Below the pieces are notes generated by a model. That model did not search any database, was not told the DNA's origin, and saw nothing but the letters and a program-made list of their open reading frames with translations. DNA of 64,000 nt from positions 62,001 through 126,000 of the forward strand of contig JAUYSK010000003.1 of NCBI GenBank assembly GCA_030696345.1, given 5' to 3'. The position numbers and the translations under genes are program-made. This DNA is from Azonexus sp. (GTDB lineage: Bacteria > Pseudomonadota > Gammaproteobacteria > Burkholderiales > Rhodocyclaceae). Below, piece by piece: positions 8,936-18,257 of this stretch (position 1 is the first letter of the stretch; the number at the start of each line of letters is the position of its first letter).

Positions 8936-9027
8936 TGAGCTCATGGTGCAGTGCAACATAGCTTCTGAAAGAGCGCTGCAACGGTTTTTTCTGTTTAGCA
9001 TGACCTTTAAATTTTAGGAGATATCCC

Positions 9028-9570
9028 ATGTTCAAGACTCCCGAGCAATTCGCTTCTGCCAACAAGGCTACCGTTGATTCCCTGCTGTCCTTGGCCAATA
9101 CCGCCCTGGCTTCTGCCGAGCGTATCGCCGCCCTGAACCTGAATACCGCCCGTTCGCTGGTCGAAGACTCTGTCTCCGGCGCCAAAGCCCTGATGGGTGC
9201 CAAGGATCCGCAAGAAGCCATGTCGATTCAGGCTTCCCTGGCCAAGCCGAATGTCGAGAAAGCTGTTGCTTACTCGCGCAGCGTCTACGAAATCTCTGCG
9301 CAAACCCAGGAAGAACTGTCCAAGATGGTTGAGTCGCAATTCGGTGACTTCCAGAAGACCGTTGCTGCCCTGCTCGACCAGGCTGCCAAGTCTGCTCCGG
9401 CCGGTTCTGATGTTGCTGTCGCCGCTGTCAAGAGCGCCATCGCTGCCGCCAACTCTGCCTTCGACAACATGAACAAGGCTGCCAAGCAAGTCGCTGAAAT
9501 CGCTGAAGCCAACGTTGCCGCTGCCACCAACGCTGCAGTCAAGACGGTCACCACCAAGAAGTCCAAGTAA
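9028..9570 (+). CDS. Phasin family protein (copy 1)
   Basis: Phasins coat polyhydroxyalkanoate granules in the cytoplasm and control their size and number. The 180-residue protein is Ala-rich and almost wholly amphipathic helix, starting MFKTPEQFASANKA, with the family core ERIAALNLNTAR and KAVAYSRSVYEI, and ending in a Thr/Lys tail (TVTTKKSK). Length and composition match PhaP-type phasins (phasin_2). It has a strong AGGAG ribosome site, its own strong promoter and a downstream hairpin; highly biased codons suggest heavy expression. Confidence 0.92.
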   Translation: MFKTPEQFASANKATVDSLLSLANTALASAERIAALNLNTARSLVEDSVSGAKALMGAKDPQEAMSIQASLAKPNVEKAVAYSRSVYEISAQTQEELSKMVESQFGDFQKTVAALLDQAAKSAPAGSDVAVAAVKSAIAAANSAFDNMNKAAKQVAEIAEANVAAATNAAVKTVTTKKSK

Positions 9571-9581
9571 TCAGCTTTGAT

Positions 9582-9609
9582 AGCCCCCACCTGATCGTGG
9601 GGGCTTATT
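9582..9609 (+). terminator. Hairpin between the two phasin genes
   Basis: AGCCCCCAC and GTGGGGGCT form a 9-bp perfect stem with loop CTGATC, followed by TTATTT. The weak T run suggests partial termination, allowing some read-through into the second phasin gene, for which no separate strong promoter is visible. Confidence 0.65.
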
Positions 9610-9644
9610 TCATCCGCAGCACCCAAATTTGATTGGAGAAGAAG

Positions 9645-10214
9645 ATGAACAACCCGAATCTTGAACAACTGGCCGCTGCCCAAAAAGCCAACACCGAAGT
9701 CATGTCTGCCCTGCTGCGCACCGCCTTCAACGGCGTCGAGCGCCTGACCGCGCTGAACATGGCCGCTTCCCGTGAGTTCTTCAACAACACGGTTGCCAGC
9801 ACCCAGCAATTGATGGCTGCCAAGGATGCAAATTCTGTCGCCAAACTGAACACCGAACTGGCCCAGCCCAGCGTCGAAAAAATGGTTGAATATTCGCGCA
9901 GCGTCTATGACCTGGTCGCCGAAATGCAGAAGGAAATCACTTCGGTGATGGAAGCCCAGTACAGCACCTTCACCAAGAATGCGACCAGCGCCGTTGAGAA
10001 GGCCAAGTCTTCCGCACCGGTCGGTGGCGATGTTTTTGCCGCCACCATGCAGACCATGCTGGGCGCCTCGACCAAGGCTTTCGACAGCATGAACTCGATG
10101 GCCAAGCAACTGTCCGATATCGCTGAAGCCAACCTGCAGGTTGCCGGCAAGGTTGCCGCGCCGGCCAAGACGAGCGCCACGACCGCTGCTGCCAAGAAGG
10201 CTGCCGCCAAGTAA
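9645..10214 (+). CDS. Phasin family protein (copy 2)
   Basis: A 189-residue paralogue of the preceding phasin, aligned along its length (ERLTALNMAASREF, KMVEYSRSVYDLVAEMQKE) and ending in an Ala/Lys tail (AAAKKAAAK) that could bind DNA or the granule-associated nucleoid, as in PhaF/PhaM-like proteins; that last point is inference. It starts at the MNNPN ATG behind GGAGAAGAAG. It lies 74 bases after copy 1, so the pair is a local duplication. Confidence 0.9.
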   Translation: MNNPNLEQLAAAQKANTEVMSALLRTAFNGVERLTALNMAASREFFNNTVASTQQLMAAKDANSVAKLNTELAQPSVEKMVEYSRSVYDLVAEMQKEITSVMEAQYSTFTKNATSAVEKAKSSAPVGGDVFAATMQTMLGASTKAFDSMNSMAKQLSDIAEANLQVAGKVAAPAKTSATTAAAKKAAAK

Positions 10215-10236
10215 TACCGGTTGCGCTGCAGCCCAC

Positions 10237-10268
10237 AAAAAACCCGCGACTGAGTTCGCGGGTTTTTT
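10237..10268. terminator. Bidirectional terminator after the phasin genes
   Basis: AAAAAACCCGCGA and TCGCGGGTTTTTT form a 13-bp perfect stem around a short loop, with T runs when read in either direction. It separates the phasin genes from the convergent CinA-like gene. Confidence 0.9.
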
Positions 10269-10289
10269 ACGTTTACGGCAAGCGTAGAC

Positions 10290-11054
10290 TCAAGGCCGCC
10301 AGACCCAAATTATTCCCCTCTTTTCGATCTCAAGGCGGATTTCTTCCATCGCCTGATCGACCAGCTCGGGCGAGCCTTCGACACCCAGTTCCAGATGTTT
10401 GCGTTCCGTGCCAATCAGCGATGGCAGCGAGAACAGGCGCAGCGTCGGATAGTCCTTGACGATGCGCTCCATCAGATCGAGCAGGGCGCTTTCATAGGCG
10501 GTCGGCCCGGTCAGCAGAAATGCCTTTTCGACCATGCCTTCGACCGGCCTGAAGAGGTCTGCATAAAAGGTATCGAGCGCCCATTCGATCATCGGGTGCG
10601 CCATCTGGGGAAAGCCCGGAACGAAATAATGTTCGTTGGCCATGAAGCCGGGTATGCGATTGAACGGATTGGGCACGATTTTGACGCCCGCCGGGAAGGT
10701 CACCAGTTGCCGGCGCTGATCGGTAATTTCTTCGCCATTGAAACGGACCTTCAATTCCTCATGGCCCTCCGGATGAAGTTCCAGAGCAACGCCGAGCGCC
10801 GCCGCCACGGCCTGCCGGGTGTGGTCGTCCGGCGTATTGCCGATACCGCCACAGGAGAAGACGACGTCGCCGGCGGCCATCGTGCGCTTGAAAGTGGCGG
10901 CGAGACGTTCCCGATCGTCGCCGAGATACTCCACCCAGGTAAGACGCAGACCACGCTGCCCGAGCATTTCAGCGATCTTGGCAAAATGCTTGTCCTGGCG
11001 CTTGCCTGACAAAATCTCGTCGCCAATGATGATGGCGCCAAAGCTGCGACTCAT
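10290..11054 (-). CDS. CinA N-terminal-type (MoCF-domain) protein, COG1058
   Basis: A 254-residue stand-alone molybdopterin-binding-like domain related to the N-terminal half of CinA, whose family includes NMN/ADP-ribose pyrophosphatases. It begins SRSFGAIIIGDEILSG and holds SCGGIGNTPDDHT and the VPGFPQM loop. Annotations of this family often read competence/damage-inducible protein A; the exact substrate is not visible here. The ATG overlaps the stop of the upstream EI24 gene by four bases (ATGA). Confidence 0.85.
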   Translation of the reverse strand: MSRSFGAIIIGDEILSGKRQDKHFAKIAEMLGQRGLRLTWVEYLGDDRERLAATFKRTMAAGDVVFSCGGIGNTPDDHTRQAVAAALGVALELHPEGHEELKVRFNGEEITDQRRQLVTFPAGVKIVPNPFNRIPGFMANEHYFVPGFPQMAHPMIEWALDTFYADLFRPVEGMVEKAFLLTGPTAYESALLDLMERIVKDYPTLRLFSLPSLIGTERKHLELGVEGSPELVDQAMEEIRLEIEKRGIIWVWRP

Positions 11055-11785
11055 AAACGCTCTCCCTCGATGGTGACCAGAGCCCCGCCGCGCGACCGGC
11101 GCAGCGCCTCCAGCCCGTAATGGACAAATGATAGCGCCGCCAGTGCCGGCACCAGCAAGCCGATTATCGGTATGTGAGCGAGCAGCGCCATGGTCAAACC
11201 GAGCATGAATAGCGGTCCCTTGTGCTGCTGCCGGATACTTCGCCACTCCTCGGCCGTGGCGTGCATGGAGAGCGCATCGTAGGCAAAGGTACGGCGATTG
11301 AGCCAGGCCATCAGCAACATTGGCAAGAGCAGCGACAGGCCGGGAACAATCCACAAAGGCAGCGTCAATAGCCAGCCGGCGATGAACAAAATCGAGGCAA
11401 AAACGCTGTTGACCGCAGCAGCGACAAAACTGTCCTTACCCATCGGCGCGACGTCGCGATATTCCGTTTCCGACAGTCGTTTCAGCATCAGGGGCATAAT
11501 CACAAGGGCCGCCAGCAGCGACGCCGTCAGGTAAGCGCAGGCAAAGATCGCCATCCAGCCGCCAAGATAGGCCAGGATATGGGCCAGCCAGGCGACGCCC
11601 CAACCGATCAGAATGGTCATCGGCGGATGGCCAAGCAGCCAGTCGACCAGTGCGCCCAGCCCCCAGACTGCCAGCGCAATCCACAGCACAAGCGAGAGCA
11701 GCGCCGGGACCAGCACATAAACCCAGACCTTGCCGCTACGCAGGCTGGCCAGCGAGCGCATCAGCGCCAGCATCACGTCACCCAT
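11051..11785 (-). CDS. EI24-domain (CysZ-like) membrane protein
   Basis: A 244-residue inner-membrane protein with six or so hydrophobic segments; the ending VHYGLEALRRSRGG and the segment LTLPLWIVPGLSLLLPMLLMAW with WLNRRTFAYDALS are typical of the EI24/CysZ-like family found in betaproteobacteria. CysZ transports sulfate, but this family's role is not settled. It starts within the end of hrpA (8-base overlap) and is coupled to the CinA-like gene, so the three form a minus-strand operon hrpA - EI24 - CinA-N. Confidence 0.8.
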   Translation of the reverse strand: MGDVMLALMRSLASLRSGKVWVYVLVPALLSLVLWIALAVWGLGALVDWLLGHPPMTILIGWGVAWLAHILAYLGGWMAIFACAYLTASLLAALVIMPLMLKRLSETEYRDVAPMGKDSFVAAAVNSVFASILFIAGWLLTLPLWIVPGLSLLLPMLLMAWLNRRTFAYDALSMHATAEEWRSIRQQHKGPLFMLGLTMALLAHIPIIGLLVPALAALSFVHYGLEALRRSRGGALVTIEGERL

Positions 11786-14700
11786 GCTGAATTCCTTCCC
11801 ATTGTTTTTGCAGGCGCTTGACCGATACCGGCACCGGCGTCTTCAGTTCCTGCGCAAAAAGGCTGATGCGCAACTCTTCCAGCAACCAGCGGAACTGGTC
11901 GATCTGCGGATCAGCCGCCCCCTGTTTGGCCAACTGCAGGAAACGCCGTTCGTAATTGGTCCAGAGCGGCGCGTATTCGGCCATCAGGCGGGCATCGCGG
12001 GCCGGGTCGGACTTGAGTTTATCGAGCCTGACCTGCATCCCCTTCAAATAACGCGGGTAGTGCTGCAGCCGTTCGAACGGTGTTTCCGCAACGAAATTCT
12101 TGCCCATCAGCCGCTTCATCTGCGCTTCGATGTCCTGCACCGCCGCCGCATGTATCTTGAACGCCGGCAGCTTCTTGATCACCGCCAGCCATTCGGTCAG
12201 CACCGCACCGACCATCCGGCAGACCTCCTGCATGACCAGGCCGAGCCGGGCCTTGCTGTCGCCGCAACGGCCCTTGAAGGCAGTCGGCGTCGTCGGCAAG
12301 GGTTCGCTCAGACAGGCACGCTCGAAGGTCAGGGCGATGATCTGGCGCTTCAGGTCGTCGTTGCTGCCCAGCGCCATGTATTGCATGGCCATCTGGCTGA
12401 GGCCCGGCACATTCTTGTCGAAATACTTCACCTGATCGCGGAATTGCAGCATGAACAGGCGTAGCAGGCCGGCACGGTGAGCCGACCCGGCCTCCTCGGC
12501 CGAGTCGAAAACCTTGAGGCTGACGGTTTCGCCTTCATCGGTCAGCGCCGGATAGCCGATCACGGTCTGGCCTGCGACCGGGACTTCCATCAGTTCGGGC
12601 AACTCGCCAAACGTCCAGTCGGTCAGATTGCTGTATTCGGACGGCGTTTCGTGCAGTTCGGCGAATTCCTGCTTGGCTTCCTTGCCCCAGTCGGCGCGCA
12701 ACTGTACCAGGCTGCGGTTCATGTCGAGCTGACGCGAATGCTCGTCGATCAGCTTGTAGTTCATCGAGAAATGCAAAGGCAGCGCATCCGGCCGGAAGGC
12801 ATCCGGCGTCACCGCCCAACCCCGGGCGTTCAGGCCACGGGCGACAAGGATGTAATCGATCAGCGGCGGGATCAGCCCCTGATTCATCTTCTTTTCGTTG
12901 CCTGCTGCGGTGGACATGAATTCTTCGACAAATTCCGGCACCGGCACCAGCTTCGCCCGAATTTTCTGCGGTAGCGTCTTGATCAGCTGCACCAGCTTTT
13001 CCTTGAGCAGGCCGGGCACCAGCCATTCCATCCGGGCCGCCGGAATCTGGTTGAGCTGCGCCAGCGGCAGCGTCAGCGTCACGCCATCGCGCGGTGAACC
13101 GGGCTCAAAATGGTAGGTCAGCGTGTAATCGACGCCGCCCACTTTCAGGTGATGCGGAAAGGCCTCAGTGGTGACGCCGGCCGCCGAGTGGCGCATCAGG
13201 TCATCTTTGGCGAGGAACAGCAGCTTCGGATTGTCGCGCTCGGCTTCCTTGCGCCAGTGGTCGAAGCTGGCGCCGTTGTGGATGCCCTCGGGAATCAGGT
13301 GATCGTAGAAGGCGAAAATAAGCTCGTCATCGACCAGTACATCCTGCCGGCGCTGCTTGTGTTCGAGGTGCTCGATCTCGCGGATCAGCTTCTGGTTGTG
13401 CTGAAAAAATGGCCAGCGCTTGGCGAAGGCATCGTCGATTTCCTCGCCGACCAGTCCCTGACGGATGAAAATTTCGCGTGACTCGGCCGGCGCCAGCGGA
13501 CCGTAATGGATGCGCCGTTTTGGGTTGATCACCACGCCGTAGAGCGTCGTCCGCTCCCAGCCGGCGACCTGCATCGACTTCTTTTCCCAATGGGCATCGA
13601 AGTAGCTGCGTTTGATCAAGTGAGCGCCCACTTTCTCCAGCCAGTCCGGTTCGATGCGGGCGACGCAGCGCCCGAAGAGGCGGGTCGTCTCGGTAATCTC
13701 GGCTGCCATGATCCACTTGCCGGCCTTTTTCTGCAGCGGCGATGAAGGATGGATCAGGTAACGGATGCCACGGGCACCGAGGTAGTAACCGGTTTCGTCC
13801 GCCTTGCAGCCGAGGTTGCCGAGCAGGCCAGCGAGCAGCGCCTGATGGATGGCATCGTAGGTACCCGGAATATCGCTTTCCTTCCAGCCCAACTCCGCCA
13901 CCATCGCATGCAGCTGGCCATGTACCTCGCGCCACTCACGCAGCCGCAAATAGGAAAGGAAATGGGCATGGCAGTTGTCGATCAGCTGCTTGTTCGATTT
14001 CTTGTGGTCGACCGCATTGGCAAACCAGTTCCACAGCTTCCACCAGCTCAGGAACTCCGATTTTTCGTCAGCGAACAGCTTGTGCTTTTCGTCCGCCGCC
14101 TGCTGGCGTTCCTGCGGCCGTTCGCGCGGGTCTTGGGCCGAGAGGCCGGCGGCGATGACCATGACTTCCTTGAGGCAACCGAGATCGCGCGCCGCCACCA
14201 GCATGCGGCCGATGCGCGGGTCGAGCGGCAGCTTGGCCAGCGACTGGCCGATTGGCGTCAGCACATTTTCGTCGTCAAGCGCCCCCAGTTCCTGCAGCAG
14301 CGCGTAGCCATCGGCAATTGCCTTGGCCGGCGGCGGTTCAAGGAAAGGGAAGCTTTCGACATCGGTCAGCTTCAGCGATTTCATGCGCAGGATGACGCCG
14401 GCCAGTGAGGAACGAAGAATCTCGGGATCGGTGAAAGGCTGACGTGCGTTGAAATCAAGTTCGTCGTACAAACGAATGCAGACGCCCGCCGCGACCCGGC
14501 CACATCGCCCGGCCCGCTGCCGCGCCGCCGCCTGCGAGATTTTCTCGATCTGCAACTGCTCGACCTTGTTGCGGTAGGAGTAGCGCTTGACGCGGGCCAG
14601 TCCGGTGTCGATCACATAGCGGATGCCCGGCACCGTCAGTGAAGTTTCGGCAACGTTGGTCGCCAGCACGATACGCCGCGAACTTCCGGAAGGCTTGAAA

Positions 14701-15773
14701 ATGCGATCCTGCTCACCAGCCGACAGCCGCGAGAACAGCGGCAGAATTTCCGGCGCATGCGCTGACGACATCCCGGGCCGGGCCAGCGCATGTTTGCGCA
14801 AGGCTTCTGCCGCTTCACGGATTTCCCGTTCGCCCGGCAGGAAGACCAGAATGTCGCCGCTGCCCAATCGTGACAACTCGTCGGCAGCATCGACAATCGC
14901 GTCGTAAAGATCGCGCTCGTCGTCCTTCTTTTCCAGATCGTCAACCGGCCGGTAACGCACATCGACCGGATACAGGCGGCCGGAAACCTCGATCACCGGC
15001 GCGCCGCTGAAATGCTGCGAAAAACGCTCGGCATCGATGGTGGCCGACGTGATGATCACCTTCAGATCCGGGCGCTTGGGCAGCAACTGCTTCAGGTAGC
15101 CCAACAGGAAATCGATGTTCAGGCTGCGCTCATGCGCCTCGTCGATGATGATCGTGTCGTAGGCGCTCAAATACGGATCGGACTGCGACTCGGCAAGCAG
15201 AATGCCGTCGGTCATCAGCTTGACCCAACTATCTGCGGTCGACCGGTCCTGGAAGCGGATTTTCACGCCAACCCCCGTGCCGACCTGCGTCTTCAACTCC
15301 TGCGCCAACCGTGTCGCCACCGAGCGTGCGGCCAGCCGGCGCGGCTGGGTGTGGCCGATCAGGCCGGCACCACCTCGACCAAGCTCTAGGCAAATTTTCG
15401 GCAATTGCGTTGTCTTGCCAGAACCGGTTTCACCACAAACGATGACGACCTGATGCTTTTTGATCAGCGCGGCGATTTCGGCCCGCCGCTCATTGACCGG
15501 CAGATCAGCCTGAAACTCCGGCCTGGGCAGCGAAGCCTGGCGTAGTGCCAGCCCGGCCCGCGATTTCTCCAGCAGCAGCGCGAAATCGGCCTGCAGTTTT
15601 TCGCGTTTTTCACCGGTCGACCGCAGCATGTTGCGTTGCATGCCGCGCAGCCGCCCGAAATCAGCGGTCAGGCAAAGCAGTCGCTCATTGCTCTCCGGTC
15701 GGGGTCTTTTCTGTTCGTTATTTTTTTCCATCATCCAGATTTCGTCAGCAAACAAACCCGCATGCCGCGCCAT
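11778..15773 (-). CDS. hrpA: ATP-dependent RNA helicase HrpA
   Basis: A DEAH-box helicase of up to 1331 residues, close to E. coli HrpA (about 1300), implicated in rescuing collided ribosomes on mRNA. Motifs in order: Walker A GETGSGKTT, motif II DEAH in IIIDEAHERSLN, SATID, and the C-terminal-helicase QRAGRCGRVA. The HA2/OB-fold region and the large DUF3418 C-terminal domain follow. Two starts compete: the ATG at 15773 has a good AGGA site five bases upstream; ATG pairs at 15731-15734 begin MEKNNEQKRP without a clear site. Confidence 0.95.
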   Translation of the reverse strand: MARHAGLFADEIWMMEKNNEQKRPRPESNERLLCLTADFGRLRGMQRNMLRSTGEKREKLQADFALLLEKSRAGLALRQASLPRPEFQADLPVNERRAEIAALIKKHQVVIVCGETGSGKTTQLPKICLELGRGGAGLIGHTQPRRLAARSVATRLAQELKTQVGTGVGVKIRFQDRSTADSWVKLMTDGILLAESQSDPYLSAYDTIIIDEAHERSLNIDFLLGYLKQLLPKRPDLKVIITSATIDAERFSQHFSGAPVIEVSGRLYPVDVRYRPVDDLEKKDDERDLYDAIVDAADELSRLGSGDILVFLPGEREIREAAEALRKHALARPGMSSAHAPEILPLFSRLSAGEQDRIFKPSGSSRRIVLATNVAETSLTVPGIRYVIDTGLARVKRYSYRNKVEQLQIEKISQAAARQRAGRCGRVAAGVCIRLYDELDFNARQPFTDPEILRSSLAGVILRMKSLKLTDVESFPFLEPPPAKAIADGYALLQELGALDDENVLTPIGQSLAKLPLDPRIGRMLVAARDLGCLKEVMVIAAGLSAQDPRERPQERQQAADEKHKLFADEKSEFLSWWKLWNWFANAVDHKKSNKQLIDNCHAHFLSYLRLREWREVHGQLHAMVAELGWKESDIPGTYDAIHQALLAGLLGNLGCKADETGYYLGARGIRYLIHPSSPLQKKAGKWIMAAEITETTRLFGRCVARIEPDWLEKVGAHLIKRSYFDAHWEKKSMQVAGWERTTLYGVVINPKRRIHYGPLAPAESREIFIRQGLVGEEIDDAFAKRWPFFQHNQKLIREIEHLEHKQRRQDVLVDDELIFAFYDHLIPEGIHNGASFDHWRKEAERDNPKLLFLAKDDLMRHSAAGVTTEAFPHHLKVGGVDYTLTYHFEPGSPRDGVTLTLPLAQLNQIPAARMEWLVPGLLKEKLVQLIKTLPQKIRAKLVPVPEFVEEFMSTAAGNEKKMNQGLIPPLIDYILVARGLNARGWAVTPDAFRPDALPLHFSMNYKLIDEHSRQLDMNRSLVQLRADWGKEAKQEFAELHETPSEYSNLTDWTFGELPELMEVPVAGQTVIGYPALTDEGETVSLKVFDSAEEAGSAHRAGLLRLFMLQFRDQVKYFDKNVPGLSQMAMQYMALGSNDDLKRQIIALTFERACLSEPLPTTPTAFKGRCGDSKARLGLVMQEVCRMVGAVLTEWLAVIKKLPAFKIHAAAVQDIEAQMKRLMGKNFVAETPFERLQHYPRYLKGMQVRLDKLKSDPARDARLMAEYAPLWTNYERRFLQLAKQGAADPQIDQFRWLLEELRISLFAQELKTPVPVSVKRLQKQWEGIQHG

Positions 15774-15948
15774 CTTTTTCCTGCAAAGATCAAGCCGCGA
15801 ATTTTGCAGTAAATCACCGGCTTAATCCATGAAAGACACAAGTTGTCACCGTTATAAGACGAACCACAAACAGTTTTGCCGGTCGATAGCAGTTAGCATC
15901 TAGCGATTTCTTGAACGATGCATCATTCGAGTTGGCAGGAAAGAGTTC

Positions 15949-16566
15949 ATGTACCACGGAGAAAGATTCAATGCCTGGACGCATCTGATCGGTGCCCTGC
16001 TCGCCCTGAGCGGCGCCACCTGGCTGATCGTCCTGGCCATGGCCAGCGGTGACGGCTGGAAGGTGTTCAGCGTTGCCGTCTATGGTGTAACGCTGGTCGC
16101 GCTGTACAGCATCTCGACGATCTATCACAGCGTGCGCGGCCGGGTGAAAAACTTCCTGCGCAAGCTTGATCACCTGTCGATCTATCTGCTCATCGCTGGC
16201 AGCTATACGCCGTTCTGCCTGATCAGCCTGCGCGGGCCGTGGGGCTGGTCACTATTCGCCATCGTCTGGACGCTGGCGGTGATCGGCATGTTGCAGGAAA
16301 TCAAGCCGCGCTCGGAAGCGCGGGTGCTTTCGCTGATCATTTACGCGGTGATGGGCTGGATCGTTATCGTCGCCGTCAAGCCGCTGCTCGAAACCCTCGG
16401 CCTTGCCGGTTTTCTCTGGCTGGCGGCCGGCGGTGTGTTCTACACCGTGGGTATCGTGTTCTTTGCCTTCGACGAGCGCTTCCGCCACTGGCATGGCATC
16501 TGGCACCTTTTCGTGATCGCCGGCAGCCTGGCGCATTTCATCGCGGTGCTGTTCTACGTACTTTGA
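15949..16566 (+). CDS. Hemolysin III (PAQR/YqfA-like) family membrane protein
   Basis: A 205-residue protein with seven hydrophobic helices, opening YHGERFNAWTHLIGALLAL and containing the conserved STIYHS, LRKLDHLSIYLLIAGSYTPF and HLFVIAGSLAHF segments. The three conserved His and the Ser/Asp of this zinc-binding hydrolase-like superfamily are present. The name hemolysin III is historical; a lipid hydrolase or lipid-homeostasis role is more likely. GCAGGAAAG precedes the ATG. DUF1294 follows after ten bases. Confidence 0.9.
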   Translation: MYHGERFNAWTHLIGALLALSGATWLIVLAMASGDGWKVFSVAVYGVTLVALYSISTIYHSVRGRVKNFLRKLDHLSIYLLIAGSYTPFCLISLRGPWGWSLFAIVWTLAVIGMLQEIKPRSEARVLSLIIYAVMGWIVIVAVKPLLETLGLAGFLWLAAGGVFYTVGIVFFAFDERFRHWHGIWHLFVIAGSLAHFIAVLFYVL

Positions 16567-16576
16567 TCGACCGGCA

Positions 16577-16882
16577 ATGACGATATCCATCCTCGTGTTT
16601 TACGCCCTCGCCAGCACCGTCACATTCGTTGCCTACCTGCTCGACAAATCGGCCGCCCGCAACGGCCAATGGCGCACCCGGGAGAGCACCCTGCACCTGC
16701 TCGCCCTGATCGGCGGCTGGCCGGGGGCGCTGGTGGCGCAGAAGCAGTTGCGTCACAAATCGAGCAAGGCTTCGTTCCTGGCGGTTTTCTGGCTAACCGT
16801 GCTGCTCAACTGCGGCGCGCTTGGCCTGCTCATGACGCCAGCCGGCAGCAAAGCCCTGAAAACCCTGCTTGGCATGGCCTGA
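16577..16882 (+). CDS. DUF1294 family small membrane protein
   Basis: A 101-residue protein with three hydrophobic segments and the family signature AYLLDKSAARNGQWRTRESTLH then GGWPGALVAQKQLRHKSSKASF. The function is unknown; some relatives are fused to cold-shock domains. It is ten bases behind the HlyIII gene and likely co-transcribed. Confidence 0.88.
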   Translation: MTISILVFYALASTVTFVAYLLDKSAARNGQWRTRESTLHLLALIGGWPGALVAQKQLRHKSSKASFLAVFWLTVLLNCGALGLLMTPAGSKALKTLLGMA

Positions 16883-16928
16883 TCGTCAGCAAATCAAAGG
16901 ATGAGTTTTCAGCCGTGAATCCAGGGAT

Positions 16929-17216
16929 TCAGCAGGAGCGACGGTTTTGCGGATTCCAGGAGAACAGGGCACGGGCGGCACGATTCAGGCATTCGAGAAC
17001 AGACTTGCCCGGCTTGGTCGCAAGCGTCTGGGGGTTCCAGGAGAAAGCCGGACGCAGCGTGTTGGCCAGTGACTCCAGCAGCGAAAGCAGGCTGTTGCCC
17101 AGAAGCAGCGCATAAAGGCGCAGGCGTTCGGCGAAGAGTCCTTGCAGACGCTGGATTTCCTGGGCGCGCAGGGCGCGGGCTTGGCATTCGATGGTCGGGA
17201 TGTCGATGGGGGCCAT
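16929..17216 (-). CDS. Small unknown protein with a duplicated FSWNPQ motif
   Basis: A 95-residue protein starting MAPIDIPTIECQARALRAQEIQ after AAGGAA, seven bases upstream. The first third (ECQARALRAQEIQRLQGLFA) is helical and recalls short proteobacterial proteins with an IE-x-(E)ARALRA pattern; this is a weak resemblance. A Leu-rich segment (LYALLLGNSLLSLLESL) follows. The sequence FSWNPQ occurs twice, 27 codons apart, and the matching DNA repeat TTCCAGGAGAA lies at 16954 and 17035, which points to an internal duplication. No function can be assigned. Confidence 0.6.
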   Translation of the reverse strand: MAPIDIPTIECQARALRAQEIQRLQGLFAERLRLYALLLGNSLLSLLESLANTLRPAFSWNPQTLATKPGKSVLECLNRAARALFSWNPQNRRSC

Positions 17217-17336
17217 GATTTTTCCTTTTTTTGCTGCAACGCAACATTGCACGGACCGAACTTTAATTGTCGCGGCTATTTATAACAATGGCCACCGATG
17301 GCAAAACATTTGTGAATTTTCGTCCATAATCAAGCC

Positions 17337-18239
17337 ATGGATCGTGCCGCTGAAATGACTGCCTTTGTTCGCGCCGTGGAGGTCGGCGGCTTTTCTGCGG
17401 CCGCACGGGAAATGGGGCTGACGCCATCAGCCCTGTCGAAGCTGGTTACCCGCCTGGAAGATCGCCTCGGCGCCCGCCTGCTCACCCGAACGACCCGCCG
17501 ACTGCAACTGACCGTGGAGGGTGAGGCCTTCTACAACCGGGCCCGCCCTATCCTGACGGCGATGGATGAAGCCGAGGCTGAAGTCGCCGAAGCCGGCACG
17601 CATCCGCGCGGCCTGCTCCGCCTGCACAGCGGCTCGGCCTTCGGCATGCATCAGTTGACGCCGGCGATACCGCGCTTTCTGGAAAAGCACCGTAACATCG
17701 AGCTGGAAATCACCATCAATGACGTGCCCCCAACCCCCGCCGATGACAATTTCGACCTGACCATCCGCATCGGCACGCTGGAAGATTCATCGACCGTCGC
17801 TCGTCGCATCTGCAATCTGGAGCGGGTTATCTGTGCCGCGCCGGCCTATCTCGAACGCTTCGGCACCCCGCGCACGCCGGATGAACTGCAACAGCACAAT
17901 TGCCTGTGGATCACCACCCTGCCGGCACTGCGGCGCTGGCCATTCGATACCGACGACGGCATCCGCGTCGTCCATATCGGCGGCAACGTTGTCGCCAATA
18001 ATGCTGAAACCGTGCTGCAACTGGCCGTTGCCGGCGTCGGCATCACCCGGCTGACCGATGTCATCGTCGGCCAGGCCATCCGCCGTGGCGCGCTGATCCC
18101 CATCCTCTCCGACTGGCATCACGTCGAGCCGGTACCGCTGTTCGTCACGTATCCGAGCGGCCGCCATCTCGCCCCGAAGGTCAGGGTGATGGTGGATTTT
18201 CTGGTTGAGGAATTCGGGCGGGCGCCCTGGCGGGTTTAA
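17337..18239 (+). CDS. LysR-family transcriptional regulator
   Basis: A 300-residue regulator with an N-terminal winged helix (EMTAFVRAVEVGGFSAAARE, then LTPSALSKLVTRLEDRLGARLL) and a periplasmic-binding-type effector domain from about 90 onward. The form is of the CrgA/DmlR-like subgroup (NLERVICAAPAYL). No divergent target gene lies upstream; the neighbours are the small unknown gene and crcB, and its target is not evident. Confidence 0.93.
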   Translation: MDRAAEMTAFVRAVEVGGFSAAAREMGLTPSALSKLVTRLEDRLGARLLTRTTRRLQLTVEGEAFYNRARPILTAMDEAEAEVAEAGTHPRGLLRLHSGSAFGMHQLTPAIPRFLEKHRNIELEITINDVPPTPADDNFDLTIRIGTLEDSSTVARRICNLERVICAAPAYLERFGTPRTPDELQQHNCLWITTLPALRRWPFDTDDGIRVVHIGGNVVANNAETVLQLAVAGVGITRLTDVIVGQAIRRGALIPILSDWHHVEPVPLFVTYPSGRHLAPKVRVMVDFLVEEFGRAPWRV

Positions 18240-18257
18240 GCCGCTTGCCGGACCGGC

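Noticed and set aside
8793-9017. 74-residue frame before phasin 1
   Set aside because: It spans the phasin promoter and operator region and has no family resemblance.
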